From NCBI GenBank assembly GCA_015065725.1, contig SVPV01000008.1, forward strand, positions 21,375-85,374: 64,000 nt of DNA, given 5' to 3'. Below are positions 50,709 through 59,261 of the stretch, one piece after another. Below the pieces are notes generated by a model. That model was not told where the DNA came from. It did no database searches and saw only the letters and a program-made list of their open reading frames with translations. Numbering within the stretch: position 1 is the stretch's first letter; every line of letters starts with the position of its first letter. The translations under genes and the position numbers were made by a program. Source of the stretch: Oscillospiraceae bacterium (GTDB lineage: Bacteria > Bacillota > Clostridia > Oscillospirales > Acutalibacteraceae).

Positions 50709-52085
50709 ATGAAATCCAAAAAGACAGGCAAACCGGTATTTTTTGTAATTTTAGCACTTATTTTGGCACTTACTTATCTTGCCTTTTTCGGTGTTCAAAA
50801 TTACTATGGAGATACCAGACAGGTTTATATTAAGGGAGCAAGCGATATCCGCTGGGGTATTGATATCAGCGGCGGTGTTGAGGCTGTTTTCTCTCCCGAT
50901 AAGGCGGGCGTAGATATTACCGATGAGGATATGGATTCCGCAAAGGCGATTATTGAAACCAGACTTGTAAACAACAATATTACAGACTATGAGGTTTATA
51001 CCGATAACAGTAACCATCAGGTTATTGTTCGTTTCCCTTGGGCTGCAGGCGAGAGCGATTTTGACGCTCAGGCAGCAGTACAGGAGTTAGGGGAGACCGC
51101 ACTTCTGACCTTCTGTGACGGCACAACTAAGGACACCGTTTTATTAAGCGGTGCTGAGGATATTGCAAGTGCACAGGCAGGTGTTGATGAAAACGGAAGC
51201 TATGTGGTTTACCTAAACTTTACCGAGGGCGGTAAGGCTAAATTTGCTAAAGCTACTGCCGAAAGGGTAGGCAAGCAGATTTCTATTTGGATGGACGATA
51301 CCATGCTTTCAGCCCCCACAGTTCAAACAGCAATTACTGAGGGCCAAGCTTACATAAACGGTATGGAGGATGCTGAAGCCGCAAAGGATTTAGCAGATAA
51401 AATTAATGCAGGCTCGCTTCCGTTCGCTTTAACTGTTGACGACAGCAAGCTGCAGATAATTTCTCCAACACTTGGTTCCGATGCACTTGACGTTATGGTT
51501 ATTGCAGGTGCAATCGCATTCTTAATGGTTTGCATTATTATGATTGTACGCTACCGCTTAAACGGTGTGGTTGCAGCTATAGCTTTACTTGGTCAAATGG
51601 CAGGAACTATCGCTTGTATTTCGGGCTTCTTTGGCGATGCCGCAAGCTTTACACTTACCGTTCCGGGTATAGCAGGTATTATACTTTCTGTCGGCGTAGG
51701 CGTTGACTGTAACGTTATTGCGGCAGAGCGTATTCGTGACGAGTTCAAAAAAGGCAAGACCATTGACGGTGCTATTGACAGCGGCTTTAGAAACAGCTTA
51801 AGTGCAGTTATCGACGGTAACGTTACAGTTGTTATAGTATCGGTAGTGCTTATGGGTGCTTTCGGTACACCTGATAGCCTAATTGCTAAGCTGTTCTCAC
51901 CTCTTATGGCGTTATTCGGCTCATCAATAACAGGCTCTATATACTCTTTCGGCTATACACTTTTAGTCGGCGTTGTATTCAATCTTATAATGGGTATACT
52001 CGCTTCAAAGTATATGCTTAAGAGCATTTCTCAGCTTAAGTTCTTGAGAAAACCTTGGCTTTATGGAGGTAAGAACAATGGCTAA
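50709..52085 (+). CDS. secD: Protein translocase subunit SecD
   Basis: A 458-residue SecYEG accessory protein that uses the proton gradient to help pull exported proteins. The ATG at 50694 overlaps the GGAGG ribosome binding site, so 50709 is used. One N-terminal helix, a large external P1 domain with IRWGIDISGGVEAVFSP (the SecD D-x-x-GG motif), then five helices with PGIAGIILSVGVGVDCNVIA and ERIRDEFKKG. It overlaps secF by 8 bp; separate SecD and SecF are usual in clostridia, unlike the fused form of Bacillus. Many exported products of the surface locus would use this pathway. Confidence 0.95.
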   Translation: MKSKKTGKPVFFVILALILALTYLAFFGVQNYYGDTRQVYIKGASDIRWGIDISGGVEAVFSPDKAGVDITDEDMDSAKAIIETRLVNNNITDYEVYTDNSNHQVIVRFPWAAGESDFDAQAAVQELGETALLTFCDGTTKDTVLLSGAEDIASAQAGVDENGSYVVYLNFTEGGKAKFAKATAERVGKQISIWMDDTMLSAPTVQTAITEGQAYINGMEDAEAAKDLADKINAGSLPFALTVDDSKLQIISPTLGSDALDVMVIAGAIAFLMVCIIMIVRYRLNGVVAAIALLGQMAGTIACISGFFGDAASFTLTVPGIAGIILSVGVGVDCNVIAAERIRDEFKKGKTIDGAIDSGFRNSLSAVIDGNVTVVIVSVVLMGAFGTPDSLIAKLFSPLMALFGSSITGSIYSFGYTLLVGVVFNLIMGILASKYMLKSISQLKFLRKPWLYGGKNNG

Positions 52086-53001
52086 ACAGTTTGATTTTAA
52101 TAAACATTATAAAAAGTTCATTATAGTTTATTTGGCAATATTTGTAGTGGGTGCCGTTGTGGCAGGCATTTTCGGTGTTGACCTTGATATAAACTTCAGC
52201 GGCGGTACAAGAATCACCTATTCTTATGAGGGTGACATTAAAGAGGCTGATGTTAATAAGGCGTTAGACGGCGTTATTAAGGAAAAGTACACCGTTGGAA
52301 TGAGCACATCTATTGCAGGTGACACAAAGACTGTTTCTTTAAGTCTTGTTGGTAATAAGTCTTTAGATGCCGAGTCGCAGGAAAAGATTACAGAAGCTTT
52401 AGAAAAGGCTTTCAAGGATAATAAAATTGAGCTTTATGATTCTAACTCTGTAAGTCCTAGCATAGCAGGCTCGTTCTTCCTAAAGAGCTTGGTTGCAGTA
52501 GCTATTGCGGCAGCACTTGTTGTGGTTTACGTAAGTGTACGTTTCCGCAAAATCGGCGGTTTTTCGGCAGGTATATCTGCACTTATCGCATTAATACTTG
52601 ACGTACTTGTAACCTTCTTTGTATGTGTATTCTTCAGATTACAGATTGACTCAAACTATATAGCTGTTGTTTTAACAATTCTCGGTTATTCGCTTAACGA
52701 TACCATCGTTGCTTTTGACCGTATCCGTGAAAACAGAAAGCTTTATCCCGAAGACAGTATCGACACATTGGTTAACAAGAGTCTTAATATGGTAATGGTA
52801 AGAAATATTGTAACCTCTGTTACAACCTTTGCTGCAGTTCTTACCGTTGTTGGTGTTTCCGAGCTGTTCGGTCTTACATCACTTCGCACCTTTGGTATTC
52901 CTATGGCATTTGGTGTTATTTCGGGTGCGATTTCTTCGATATTCGTTTCAGGACCTATCTGGGTTGTATGGCAGAATAAAAAGAAAGCTAAAAAGAAATA
53001 A
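52078..53001 (+). CDS. secF: Protein translocase subunit SecF
   Basis: A 307-residue partner of SecD. ATG 52078 follows GGAGG within secD; the upstream in-frame ATG at 52063 is part of the same site. DLDINFSGGTRITYSY is the SecF signature after helix 1; the C-terminal five-helix bundle carries LTILGYSLNDTIVAFDRIREN and SLNMVMVRNIVTSVTT, then LRTFGIPMAFGVISGAISSIFVS. Full length. A terminator follows 15 bp later. Confidence 0.95.
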   Translation: MAKQFDFNKHYKKFIIVYLAIFVVGAVVAGIFGVDLDINFSGGTRITYSYEGDIKEADVNKALDGVIKEKYTVGMSTSIAGDTKTVSLSLVGNKSLDAESQEKITEALEKAFKDNKIELYDSNSVSPSIAGSFFLKSLVAVAIAAALVVVYVSVRFRKIGGFSAGISALIALILDVLVTFFVCVFFRLQIDSNYIAVVLTILGYSLNDTIVAFDRIRENRKLYPEDSIDTLVNKSLNMVMVRNIVTSVTTFAAVLTVVGVSELFGLTSLRTFGIPMAFGVISGAISSIFVSGPIWVVWQNKKKAKKK

Positions 53002-53016
53002 TAAAATAAGCAATTT

Positions 53017-53045
53017 AAAAAGCCACCTAAAAAGGTGGCTTTTTT
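53017..53045. terminator. Terminator after secF
   Basis: AAAAAGCCACCT pairs with AGGTGGCTTTTT around AAAA, with T-runs on both strands; it also serves the convergent eutH gene. Confidence 0.85.
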
Positions 53046-53062
53046 TATATATTAAAACAAAT

Positions 53063-54133
53063 TTATTTGACTGTTTTTTTGTATACCATTGTGGCGACAA
53101 ACAAGGCAGAAACACCTGAAATTAATTTAGAAACAATTACAGCCGCTACATAATCGGCATCAAAGGCCATTGTAAATGCCAAGTGACCTCCAAACAGGAA
53201 TGCGGCCGACACTATAAATGCACCGTTTAGTACGATACCTTTTTTATCCATATCATTCATCATTTCGATAGTGGTTGTATTTGTAACTAAATTTGAAATA
53301 AGACCTAATGCAGAAACACGTTCGATTTCAAGCTTTTTTGCTAACGCTGTAATTGGGCGTTTAAGAATTCTTGAAACAATGTGCATAAAGGGGAAAGCAC
53401 CTGCCAGCACCATTGAGGCGTTAAAGCATATATTAGATGCCTCAAAAACATCGCCAAGACCTTTGATTAGTGTTTTGCCTGTAAGTGCTTCTAAAATTCC
53501 TAAAATCAGACCTACTGTAATTAAGGCTTTCAAGGTAACAGCTATAAAAGAGAAAAACTTTACGGCGATATTTGGGGCAAATAATATTCCAAGACCGACA
53601 ATAATCGAAAATATTATTAAAGGCAACAAATTAAATAAGAGAGAAATAAGCGGTATTTTCAGCATTAAGCCACCCACAAAACAGCCTGCAGGAATGGTCA
53701 TAATTCCGCAAAGAATACCTAAAAAAAGCTCATTATGATGCCTCTTTTTTACAATCGTAAGGGATAACGGAAGAGTAAAGGAAATAGTAGCACCCATCAT
53801 AGAGGAAACCACCAAAGCGTTAAACAAACCTATGGCTTCGTTTTTGGCAATTTCTTTTGCGAGGGGAGCACCGCCCATATCGTTAGCGAAAAGAACAGCA
53901 GGTACAACCGATGGGTCAATGCCGGTAATTCTATATAAAAGATTAAAAAACGGTGACAAAAGGTCTGCAATTATTGGGGATATGACTATCATACCCACCA
54001 TTGAAAGAGCCATTGTTCCCAAAAGTAAAAAACCTTTTTCAAATTCCTTGCCAAGACCGAAACGGTTGCCTATTATACGGTCTATGGCACCCAAAACAGC
54101 AAAGACTAGCATTATAATTGAAAGAATGTTCAT
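53063..54133 (-). CDS. eutH: Ethanolamine transporter family protein EutH
   Basis: A 356-residue membrane protein with about ten helices, matching EutH: VFAVLGAIDRIIGNRFGLG at the start, ITGIDPSVVPAVLFANDMGG, MMGATISFTLPLSL and NTTTIEMMNDMDKKGIVLNG. EutH brings ethanolamine into cells at low concentration. No ethanolamine ammonia-lyase, eut regulator or microcompartment shell gene is present in the window, so it is isolated from the usual pathway. It is 20 bp downstream of hisJ and likely co-transcribed from the hisJ promoter. Confidence 0.9.
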   Translation of the reverse strand: MNILSIIMLVFAVLGAIDRIIGNRFGLGKEFEKGFLLLGTMALSMVGMIVISPIIADLLSPFFNLLYRITGIDPSVVPAVLFANDMGGAPLAKEIAKNEAIGLFNALVVSSMMGATISFTLPLSLTIVKKRHHNELFLGILCGIMTIPAGCFVGGLMLKIPLISLLFNLLPLIIFSIIVGLGILFAPNIAVKFFSFIAVTLKALITVGLILGILEALTGKTLIKGLGDVFEASNICFNASMVLAGAFPFMHIVSRILKRPITALAKKLEIERVSALGLISNLVTNTTTIEMMNDMDKKGIVLNGAFIVSAAFLFGGHLAFTMAFDADYVAAVIVSKLISGVSALFVATMVYKKTVK

Positions 54134-54153
54134 TTGAGCATTTATCCTTTCCG

Positions 54154-54978
54154 CTAAAGTTCTACGGGTTTAAAACCGTTGGCGGTTAAAATATATCTTT
54201 CCTTGAAACCGCTTTCTATTAAAAGTTCACGTGCATCACTAAAACCGCAATCAAGAAATTCGCCGTTATGACAGTCCGAGCTTATAATTGCACCAAACCC
54301 CAAACGCTTTAATTCTTTAAGCAAAAAGATGTCGGGGTAGGGGGTTGTTCGGTAGCCACGTGCAATAGCACCTGTATTAACCTCAAAAAGCGGAATTTTG
54401 CCCGCAAGTGCCTCAGCGGCAGAAATGGCATAGTGGCGGTAAAGCTTTGACTCGGTATCAAAAAAGTTTTCCTTTTCGCTGTGCTTGGTTACAAGGTCAA
54501 AGTGGGCAACAACGTCGGCGTCACAGTATTCGGGCAACAAAGAAAGGGTTTCATAATAGGCTCTAGCGTAAGAAAGCCCATCACCGCCGAAATAGGTGTC
54601 AATAACCGTCTTTACTTCCTTTGCCGAACGGTCAAAGCCTACCATTTCATCACCTATTTTCAAATAATGCACAGCACCTAATATGTAGTCAAATCCCGAC
54701 AAATCAATACCGCTAAACATATCAAATTCAATACCGCAAAAAATTTCTATTTTGTCACGGTATTCCTTTTCTAAACGGTTTATGTGGCGGATATATTCAT
54801 CTGTTCCTATCATTGACATTGAATAGGAGGGGGAATACGCCATATACGAATGACCCGAAAATCCAAGCGAGGAAAAACCTTTTTTAATTGCAATCTCGAG
54901 CATTTCTTCGGGAGTATTTACCCCGTCGCAATAGGTGGTATGGGTGTGCAGGTTTTGCAAATTTTTAATACTATTCAT
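54154..54978 (-). CDS. hisJ: Histidinol-phosphatase, PHP family
   Basis: A 274-residue PHP-type phosphatase that makes histidinol from histidinol phosphate. Metal-site motifs are LHTHTTYCDGVNTPEEM, GFSGHSYM, GIEFDM, ILGAVHYL, VVAHFDLV and ISSDCHNGEF. ATG 54978 is used; an in-frame GTG at 54987 is possible. It supplies the one pathway step missing from the his operon, from which it is separated by the XRE/SLOG pair. It has its own promoter (55019-55047), without the tandem repeats seen at the his promoter, so regulation may differ. Confidence 0.9.
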   Translation of the reverse strand: MNSIKNLQNLHTHTTYCDGVNTPEEMLEIAIKKGFSSLGFSGHSYMAYSPSYSMSMIGTDEYIRHINRLEKEYRDKIEIFCGIEFDMFSGIDLSGFDYILGAVHYLKIGDEMVGFDRSAKEVKTVIDTYFGGDGLSYARAYYETLSLLPEYCDADVVAHFDLVTKHSEKENFFDTESKLYRHYAISAAEALAGKIPLFEVNTGAIARGYRTTPYPDIFLLKELKRLGFGAIISSDCHNGEFLDCGFSDARELLIESGFKERYILTANGFKPVEL

Positions 54979-55018
54979 TAATTTCACCGCTAACTAGATA
55001 GATTATCAAATTACAGTT

Positions 55019-55047
55019 ATTATAGCACCTCAAAAATTAAAAGGCAA
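55019..55047 (-). promoter_or_regulatory. Sigma-A promoter for hisJ-eutH
   Basis: Minus-strand TTGCCT (55042-55047), 17-bp spacer, TATAAT (55019-55024). Confidence 0.65.
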
Positions 55048-55059
55048 GGTGGTATTAAA

Positions 55060-55092
55060 AAATCTCATAACGGTTTACCCGTTATGAGATTT
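55060..55092 (-). terminator. Terminator of the XRE regulator gene
   Basis: AAATCTCATAACGG pairs perfectly with CCGTTATGAGATTT, followed on the minus strand by TTTTAA. A second small stem (TAACTATT/AATAGTTA) lies next to it at 55092-55111. Confidence 0.8.
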
Positions 55093-55118
55093 AACTATTG
55101 TGTAATAGTTAGAAAAAA

Positions 55119-55361
55119 TCATTTGATTTCCTGTTCTAAGTCTTCAAATACTTTTGATGTAAAGAAGTCTATTATTGAAATATTTAGACCGTCACAAAGT
55201 TTTTTAATAGTAGATATAGTTGTACTGTTGTTACGACCGCTGATTATATTATTAATAGTGGATTGCGTGACGCCGCTTAATGTTCCAAGTTTATTAATGG
55301 TAATATTGCGTTCAGAACATAACTCTATGATTCTGTTTTTAACTGCAATTCCAATGTTCAT
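55119..55361 (-). CDS. XRE-family helix-turn-helix regulator
   Basis: An 80-residue Cro/CI-type DNA-binding protein. Residues about 6-62 form the five-helix HTH: RIIELCSERNITINKLGTLS, GVTQSTINNIISGRN (recognition helix), TISTIKKLCDGLNISIIDFF. Nothing but the DNA-binding domain and a short acidic tail is present. It faces the SLOG-protein gene across a 129-bp divergent region holding several inverted repeats, so it probably represses itself and its neighbour. Phage or mobile-element origin is possible but not shown. Confidence 0.88.
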   Translation of the reverse strand: MNIGIAVKNRIIELCSERNITINKLGTLSGVTQSTINNIISGRNNSTTISTIKKLCDGLNISIIDFFTSKVFEDLEQEIK

Positions 55362-55421
55362 AAAACTTCTCCGATTCTATAGGTTGAGTTTATTCTAACC
55401 ATTTTAGGTTAAAAAGATTAC

Positions 55422-55477
55422 CTCAATTGAGTTGACTTTGGGAGGAAAATGGTTTAAAATTAACTCAATAAAGTTAA
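55422..55477 (+). promoter_or_regulatory. Promoter and putative operators of the SLOG-protein gene
   Basis: TTGACT (55432-55437), 17-bp spacer, TAAAAT (55455-55460). The palindrome CTCAATTGAG (55422-55431) touches the -35 box, and TTAACT-N6-AGTTAA (55460-55477) begins at the last base of the -10. A further TAACC-N6-GGTTA repeat lies at about 55396-55411 toward the XRE gene. All could be XRE sites. Confidence 0.55.
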
Positions 55478-55490
55478 ACGGAGGGGTTCT

Positions 55491-55820
55491 ATGAAAATTG
55501 GCGTTGTTGGCTCGAGAAGTTTATGGGTAAATGATTTGGATAAATATTTACCTAAATATGTTAATGAAATAGTATCAGGCGGTGCTAAAGGAATAGATAC
55601 TTGTGCCAAAGAATATGCTTTGCAGAAAGGCCTTAAATTAAAAGAATTTTTGCCTGAATATGATAAATACGGCAGAGCAGCTCCGCTTAAACGAAATATC
55701 TTAATTATAGATTATGCAGATGAAGTTTTAGTCTTTTGGGACGGTCGGTCAAAGGGAACAAAATACGTAATAGAACAATGCAAGTTAAGAAATAAAAAAG
55801 TAACGGTAATAAATCTCTAA
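55491..55820 (+). CDS. SLOG-domain (DUF2493-like) nucleotide-binding protein
   Basis: A 109-residue Rossmann-like protein. MKIGVVGSRSLWV (first strand and loop), IVSGGAKGIDTCAKEYALQK (SLOG glycine motif, as in DprA and LOG-type proteins), PLKRNILIIDYADEVLVFWD and SKGTKYVIEQCKLRNKK match DUF2493/YspA-type SLOG proteins. These bind nucleotides or nucleotide-derived ligands and are often found in phage, plasmid and defence contexts. GGAGGGG precedes ATG 55491. It is divergent from an XRE regulator, and together they make a two-gene module between his genes. Function is unknown. Confidence 0.82.
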   Translation: MKIGVVGSRSLWVNDLDKYLPKYVNEIVSGGAKGIDTCAKEYALQKGLKLKEFLPEYDKYGRAAPLKRNILIIDYADEVLVFWDGRSKGTKYVIEQCKLRNKKVTVINL

Positions 55821-55830
55821 AGTATTACAA

Positions 55831-55876
55831 ACAAAAAGCAAAGCATCAACCTTTACGATTAATGCTTTGCTTTTGT
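55831..55876. terminator. Terminator shared by the SLOG gene and the his operon
   Basis: ACAAAAAGCAAAGCAT pairs with ATGCTTTGCTTTTGT (one bulged A), with extra AA/TT pairs inside. It resembles the hairpin at 63715-63755 at the other end of the his operon. Confidence 0.75.
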
Positions 55877-55906
55877 TATACTTCTTTAAAATTTGTTATT
55901 GTATTA

Positions 55907-56557
55907 TCATTTAGTCATTTTTTCCTGTTTAACCTTGTGGTCAATTACGTGGCGAGAGGCAAGCTCTTTATGAATATCCTCAAGAGAAATGCCCATTTCA
56001 ATCATAAGCACCATCACGTGATAAGCAAGGTCGGCAATTTCATAAATAGTTTCATTTTTATCCTCTGCCTTTGCGGCAATTATAACCTCGGTGCTTTCTT
56101 CGCCCACCTTTTTAAGAATTTTATCAATTCCTTTTTCAAAAAGATAGGTGGTGTAAGAGCCATCTTTCTTTTCGGTCTTTCTGCCCTCAATTAGCTTCAT
56201 TAGACCCTCGTAGGAAAACTCTTTGCGGTCACTACTCTCAAAAACAGGATTATTAAAGCAAGAAAAATCACCCTTATGACAAGCAGGACCGTCAGGCTCA
56301 ACCACAACTACCAAAGCATCGTTATCGCAGTCTGCAGTTATAGAAACTATATGCTGATAATTTCCGCTGGTTTCTCCTTTAAGCCACAATTCTTGACGTG
56401 AGCGGCTGTAAAAACAGGTAAGCTCTTTTTCCATAGAAATTTTAAGGCTTTCTTCATTCATATATGCTACGGTTAAAACCTTTTTAGTTACCGAATCCAC
56501 AACAACTGCCGGAATAAGACCGTTTTTATCAAAATCTAAACTCTTAATATCAATCAT
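55907..56557 (-). CDS. hisIE: Bifunctional phosphoribosyl-AMP cyclohydrolase/phosphoribosyl-ATP pyrophosphatase
   Basis: A 216-residue fusion for steps 2 and 3 of histidine synthesis. ATG 56557 has AGGAGA upstream; longer in-frame extensions run into hisF and are rejected. The N-terminal HisI domain (about 1-112) has [26 protein letters not shown] and the zinc motif [10 protein letters not shown]. The C-terminal HisE domain (about 118-216) has [20 protein letters not shown] and [14 protein letters not shown]. It is the last gene of the operon, 19 bp after hisF. Confidence 0.95.
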   Translation of the reverse strand: MIDIKSLDFDKNGLIPAVVVDSVTKKVLTVAYMNEESLKISMEKELTCFYSRSRQELWLKGETSGNYQHIVSITADCDNDALVVVVEPDGPACHKGDFSCFNNPVFESSDRKEFSYEGLMKLIEGRKTEKKDGSYTTYLFEKGIDKILKKVGEESTEVIIAAKAEDKNETIYEIADLAYHVMVLMIEMGISLEDIHKELASRHVIDHKVKQEKMTK

Positions 56558-56576
56558 AATATACTCTCCTGTCACA

Positions 56577-57344
56577 CTAAAAACCACTGTTTCTTGTTGG
56601 TATGTTATTCTTCGCCATTTGTTCCTTGAGGTCGGAAATCTTAACCTCACCGAAATGGAAAATCGACGCGGCAAGACCTGCATCAACCTTTGGCAAGGTT
56701 TTAAAAAGGGTGATAAAATCATCAATTTTACCCGCTCCGCCCGATGCGATAACAGGAACATTGACCGCATTACAAACGGCATCAAGCATACTAAGGTCAA
56801 AGCCTTGCTTTACGCCGTCGGTATCTATTGAATTAACAACAACTTCGCCCGCACCGTTTTCCACACAACGCTTTATCCACTCGATTGCTTCCATACCCGT
56901 GTTTTCTCTGCCGCCTTTAGCAAAGACACGGAAAACGCCGTCCACACGCTTTACGTCTACCGATAACACAACACATTGGTCTCCGTAAAGCTTGGCAGCT
57001 TCGTTTATAAGCTGTGGGTTTTTTATAGCACCCGAATTAACACTAACCTTATCTGCACCGCATTTTAAAACGCGGTCAAAATCGGCAACCGTGTTGATTC
57101 CGCCACCGACTGTCAAGGGGATAAACACTTCCTTTGCGGTTTCGGTGAGTATCTCGGTGAAAAGCTTTCTGCCGTCGCTTGAAGCTGTAATATCGTAAAA
57201 TACAAGCTCGTCTGCACCGCAGTTACTATAAAACTTTGCAAGCTCTACGGGTGAAGATACGTCCCGAAGTCCTTCAAAATTTACGCCCTTGACAACCCGT
57301 CCGTCCCTAACATCGAGGCAAGGTATTATTCTTTTTGTTATCAT
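56577..57344 (-). CDS. hisF: Imidazole glycerol phosphate synthase cyclase subunit
   Basis: A 255-residue TIM barrel that joins ammonia from HisH to PRFAR, giving IGP and AICAR. The first strand [14 protein letters not shown] holds catalytic Asp11; [11 protein letters not shown] holds the second acidic residue near 130. Phosphate-binding [20 protein letters not shown] and [13 protein letters not shown] are clear. The start overlaps the hisA stop by 4 bp (ATGA). Full length. Confidence 0.97.
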   Translation of the reverse strand: MITKRIIPCLDVRDGRVVKGVNFEGLRDVSSPVELAKFYSNCGADELVFYDITASSDGRKLFTEILTETAKEVFIPLTVGGGINTVADFDRVLKCGADKVSVNSGAIKNPQLINEAAKLYGDQCVVLSVDVKRVDGVFRVFAKGGRENTGMEAIEWIKRCVENGAGEVVVNSIDTDGVKQGFDLSMLDAVCNAVNVPVIASGGAGKIDDFITLFKTLPKVDAGLAASIFHFGEVKISDLKEQMAKNNIPTRNSGF

Positions 57345-58054
57345 TTTGCCACCTCAATCGCTTCTTTAAGACTAACTGCACCTGTATAATAGGCTTTGCC
57401 GACTATTGCACCGTAAAGCTTTAATTCGGCTAGCTTTTTAATATCCTCAATGCTTGAAACACCGCCCGAGGCTATTATATTAAGGCTGAATTTATTAGAA
57501 AGCTCGCGATATAGCTGATGGTTGGTGCCTTGCATTGCACCGTCCTTTGAAATGTCGGTACAGATAACCGTTTTAACACCGATTTTTTGCATTTTCTCAC
57601 AAAAGGCAAAAGCGTCAATATCACTCGTTTCGGTCCAACCCTTTATGGCAACAAGACCGTCTTTAATATCTATGCCAACGGCTATTTTTTCGCCGTATTT
57701 TTGTACTGCTGTTTCTACAAAGCCTTCGTTTGTCACTGCGGCAGTTCCTAAAATAACACGGTCAACACCTGCCGAAATATAGCGGTCAATAACCTCCATT
57801 GAGCGTATTCCGCCGCCGATTTCACAAAAAAGCCCCGTCGATTTTTTAATTTTCATAACCGTTTCAATGTTAGGGGTTTCGCCGCTTTTAGCACCCTCTA
57901 AATCGACAAGGTGAATATGGGTAGCACCGCTTTTTAAAAAATCAAGTGCTACTTCTTCGGGATTATCGTTATAAACGGTCATCTGTGCATAGTCGCCCTT
58001 GAAAAGACGCACCGCTTTGCTAGAAAAAATATCTATAGCAGGATAAATTATCAT
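57341..58054 (-). CDS. hisA: ProFAR isomerase
   Basis: A 237-residue TIM barrel that isomerises ProFAR to PRFAR. IYPAIDIFSSKAVRLFKGDY contains catalytic Asp8; HLVDLEGAKSG, IGGGIRSMEVIDRYISAGVD, VICTDISKDGAMQG and IIASGGVSSIEDI are family motifs. It overlaps hisH by 4 bp and hisF by 4 bp. Confidence 0.97.
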   Translation of the reverse strand: MIIYPAIDIFSSKAVRLFKGDYAQMTVYNDNPEEVALDFLKSGATHIHLVDLEGAKSGETPNIETVMKIKKSTGLFCEIGGGIRSMEVIDRYISAGVDRVILGTAAVTNEGFVETAVQKYGEKIAVGIDIKDGLVAIKGWTETSDIDAFAFCEKMQKIGVKTVICTDISKDGAMQGTNHQLYRELSNKFSLNIIASGGVSSIEDIKKLAELKLYGAIVGKAYYTGAVSLKEAIEVAK

Positions 58055-58674
58055 ATTTCGTTCTCCTTCATTTCGGCAAAAGCCTTTAAAATATTAAGGC
58101 CGACTTTACCGCTTTTTTCGGGGTGAAACTGACATCCGAAAACATTTTTGTTTTGCACTGCCGCCGTAAGCTCGGCACCGTACTCTGATACTGCAATAAC
58201 CGAATTTTCACAGTCTGTCGCATAAAAAGAATGAACAAAATAAACACAGTCACCATCGTTTATGTAAGAAAAAAGGGGACTTTTCTTTTTATATATAAGC
58301 CCATTCCAACCAATGTGCGGAATTTTAAGTTCACTCGGTATAACATCTTTTATGGGCTTAACAGAGCCTTTAATAAGGCCTAGTCCTTTATGCTCGCCGT
58401 ATTCGTAGCTTTTTTCAAACAGCAACTGCATTCCAAGACAAATGCCAAGTATGTGCTTACCTTCTGCCGCCAACTGAGTCAAAACCTTGTCAAGACCGCT
58501 GTTTCTTAGCTTCTTTGCCGCATCCTCAAATGCACCGACACCCGGTAAAACAATGCCGTCTGCATTTTTTAAAACCTCGGGGTCGGCGGTGATTTTCACG
58601 TCAACACCTATTGCCGCAAATGAGCTTTTAAGCGAAAAAAGGTTACCGACACCGTAATCAACTATAGCTACCAT
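58051..58674 (-). CDS. hisH: Imidazole glycerol phosphate synthase glutaminase subunit
   Basis: A 207-residue class I glutamine amidotransferase that feeds ammonia to HisF. Start motif IVDYGVGNLFSLKSSF; nucleophile Cys in GICLGMQLLFEKS (about residue 80); His/Glu in GCQFHPEKSGKVG near the C-terminus. The start shares one base with the hisB stop (TAATG). Full length. Confidence 0.97.
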   Translation of the reverse strand: MVAIVDYGVGNLFSLKSSFAAIGVDVKITADPEVLKNADGIVLPGVGAFEDAAKKLRNSGLDKVLTQLAAEGKHILGICLGMQLLFEKSYEYGEHKGLGLIKGSVKPIKDVIPSELKIPHIGWNGLIYKKKSPLFSYINDGDCVYFVHSFYATDCENSVIAVSEYGAELTAAVQNKNVFGCQFHPEKSGKVGLNILKAFAEMKENEI

Positions 58675-59261
58675 TATAAAACACCCTTTGTGGATAAAAC
58701 TTCATTTTCTATTTCTGGGTCAATTTTAACGGCGTTTCTAATGCTATGAGCCGCCGATTTAAATGCCCCCTCAATTATGTGGTGAGAGTTACTTCCGTCA
58801 ATTTCCTTAATGTGAAGCGTACACTCTGCATTACGTACAAAGCCGTACCAAAATTCCTCGACAAGCTCGGTATCAAAGGTTCCAACCTTTTCGCTGGGAA
58901 TATCCATATCAAAGCCTAGATACGCTCTGCCCGAAAAATCTATTGCCGTTAAAATTAGTGCCTCGTCCATAGGTAAAACCATATAACCGTAACGGGTAAC
59001 ACCCTTTTTGTCAGCCAAAGCCTCTTTAAAGGCAAGACCTAACGAAATGCCGATATCCTCGGTTGTATGATGGTCGTCAACCTCGGTATCGCCTTTGCAA
59101 CTAAGCGTCAAATCAAATCTGCCGTGTTTTGCAAAAAGGGTTAACATATGGTCTAGAAAACCGCAACCGCTGTTAATTTCACTTTTGCCTGTTCCGTCAA
59201 TATTAAGGGTTAAAGAAATATCGGTTTCTTTTGTTTTTCTGTTTACTTTAGCTGTTCTCAT
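58674..59261 (-). CDS. hisB: Imidazoleglycerol-phosphate dehydratase
   Basis: A 195-residue single-function dehydratase (no fused phosphatase, consistent with the separate hisJ). Metal-binding histidines are in GCGFLDHMLTLFAKHGRFDL, VDDHHTTEDIGISLG and GSNSHHIIEGAFKSAAHSIR. The start overlaps the hisC stop by 4 bp (ATGA). Confidence 0.97.
   Translation of the reverse strand: MRTAKVNRKTKETDISLTLNIDGTGKSEINSGCGFLDHMLTLFAKHGRFDLTLSCKGDTEVDDHHTTEDIGISLGLAFKEALADKKGVTRYGYMVLPMDEALILTAIDFSGRAYLGFDMDIPSEKVGTFDTELVEEFWYGFVRNAECTLHIKEIDGSNSHHIIEGAFKSAAHSIRNAVKIDPEIENEVLSTKGVL

Noticed and set aside
53271..53738. 155-residue plus-strand frame
   Set aside because: It lies entirely opposite eutH and has shadow-type composition (Ile/Lys/Pro) with no supporting start signals.
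56558..56800. 81-residue extension of HisIE
   Set aside because: It overlaps hisF out of frame and lacks HisI similarity; ATG 56557 has a good ribosome binding site.
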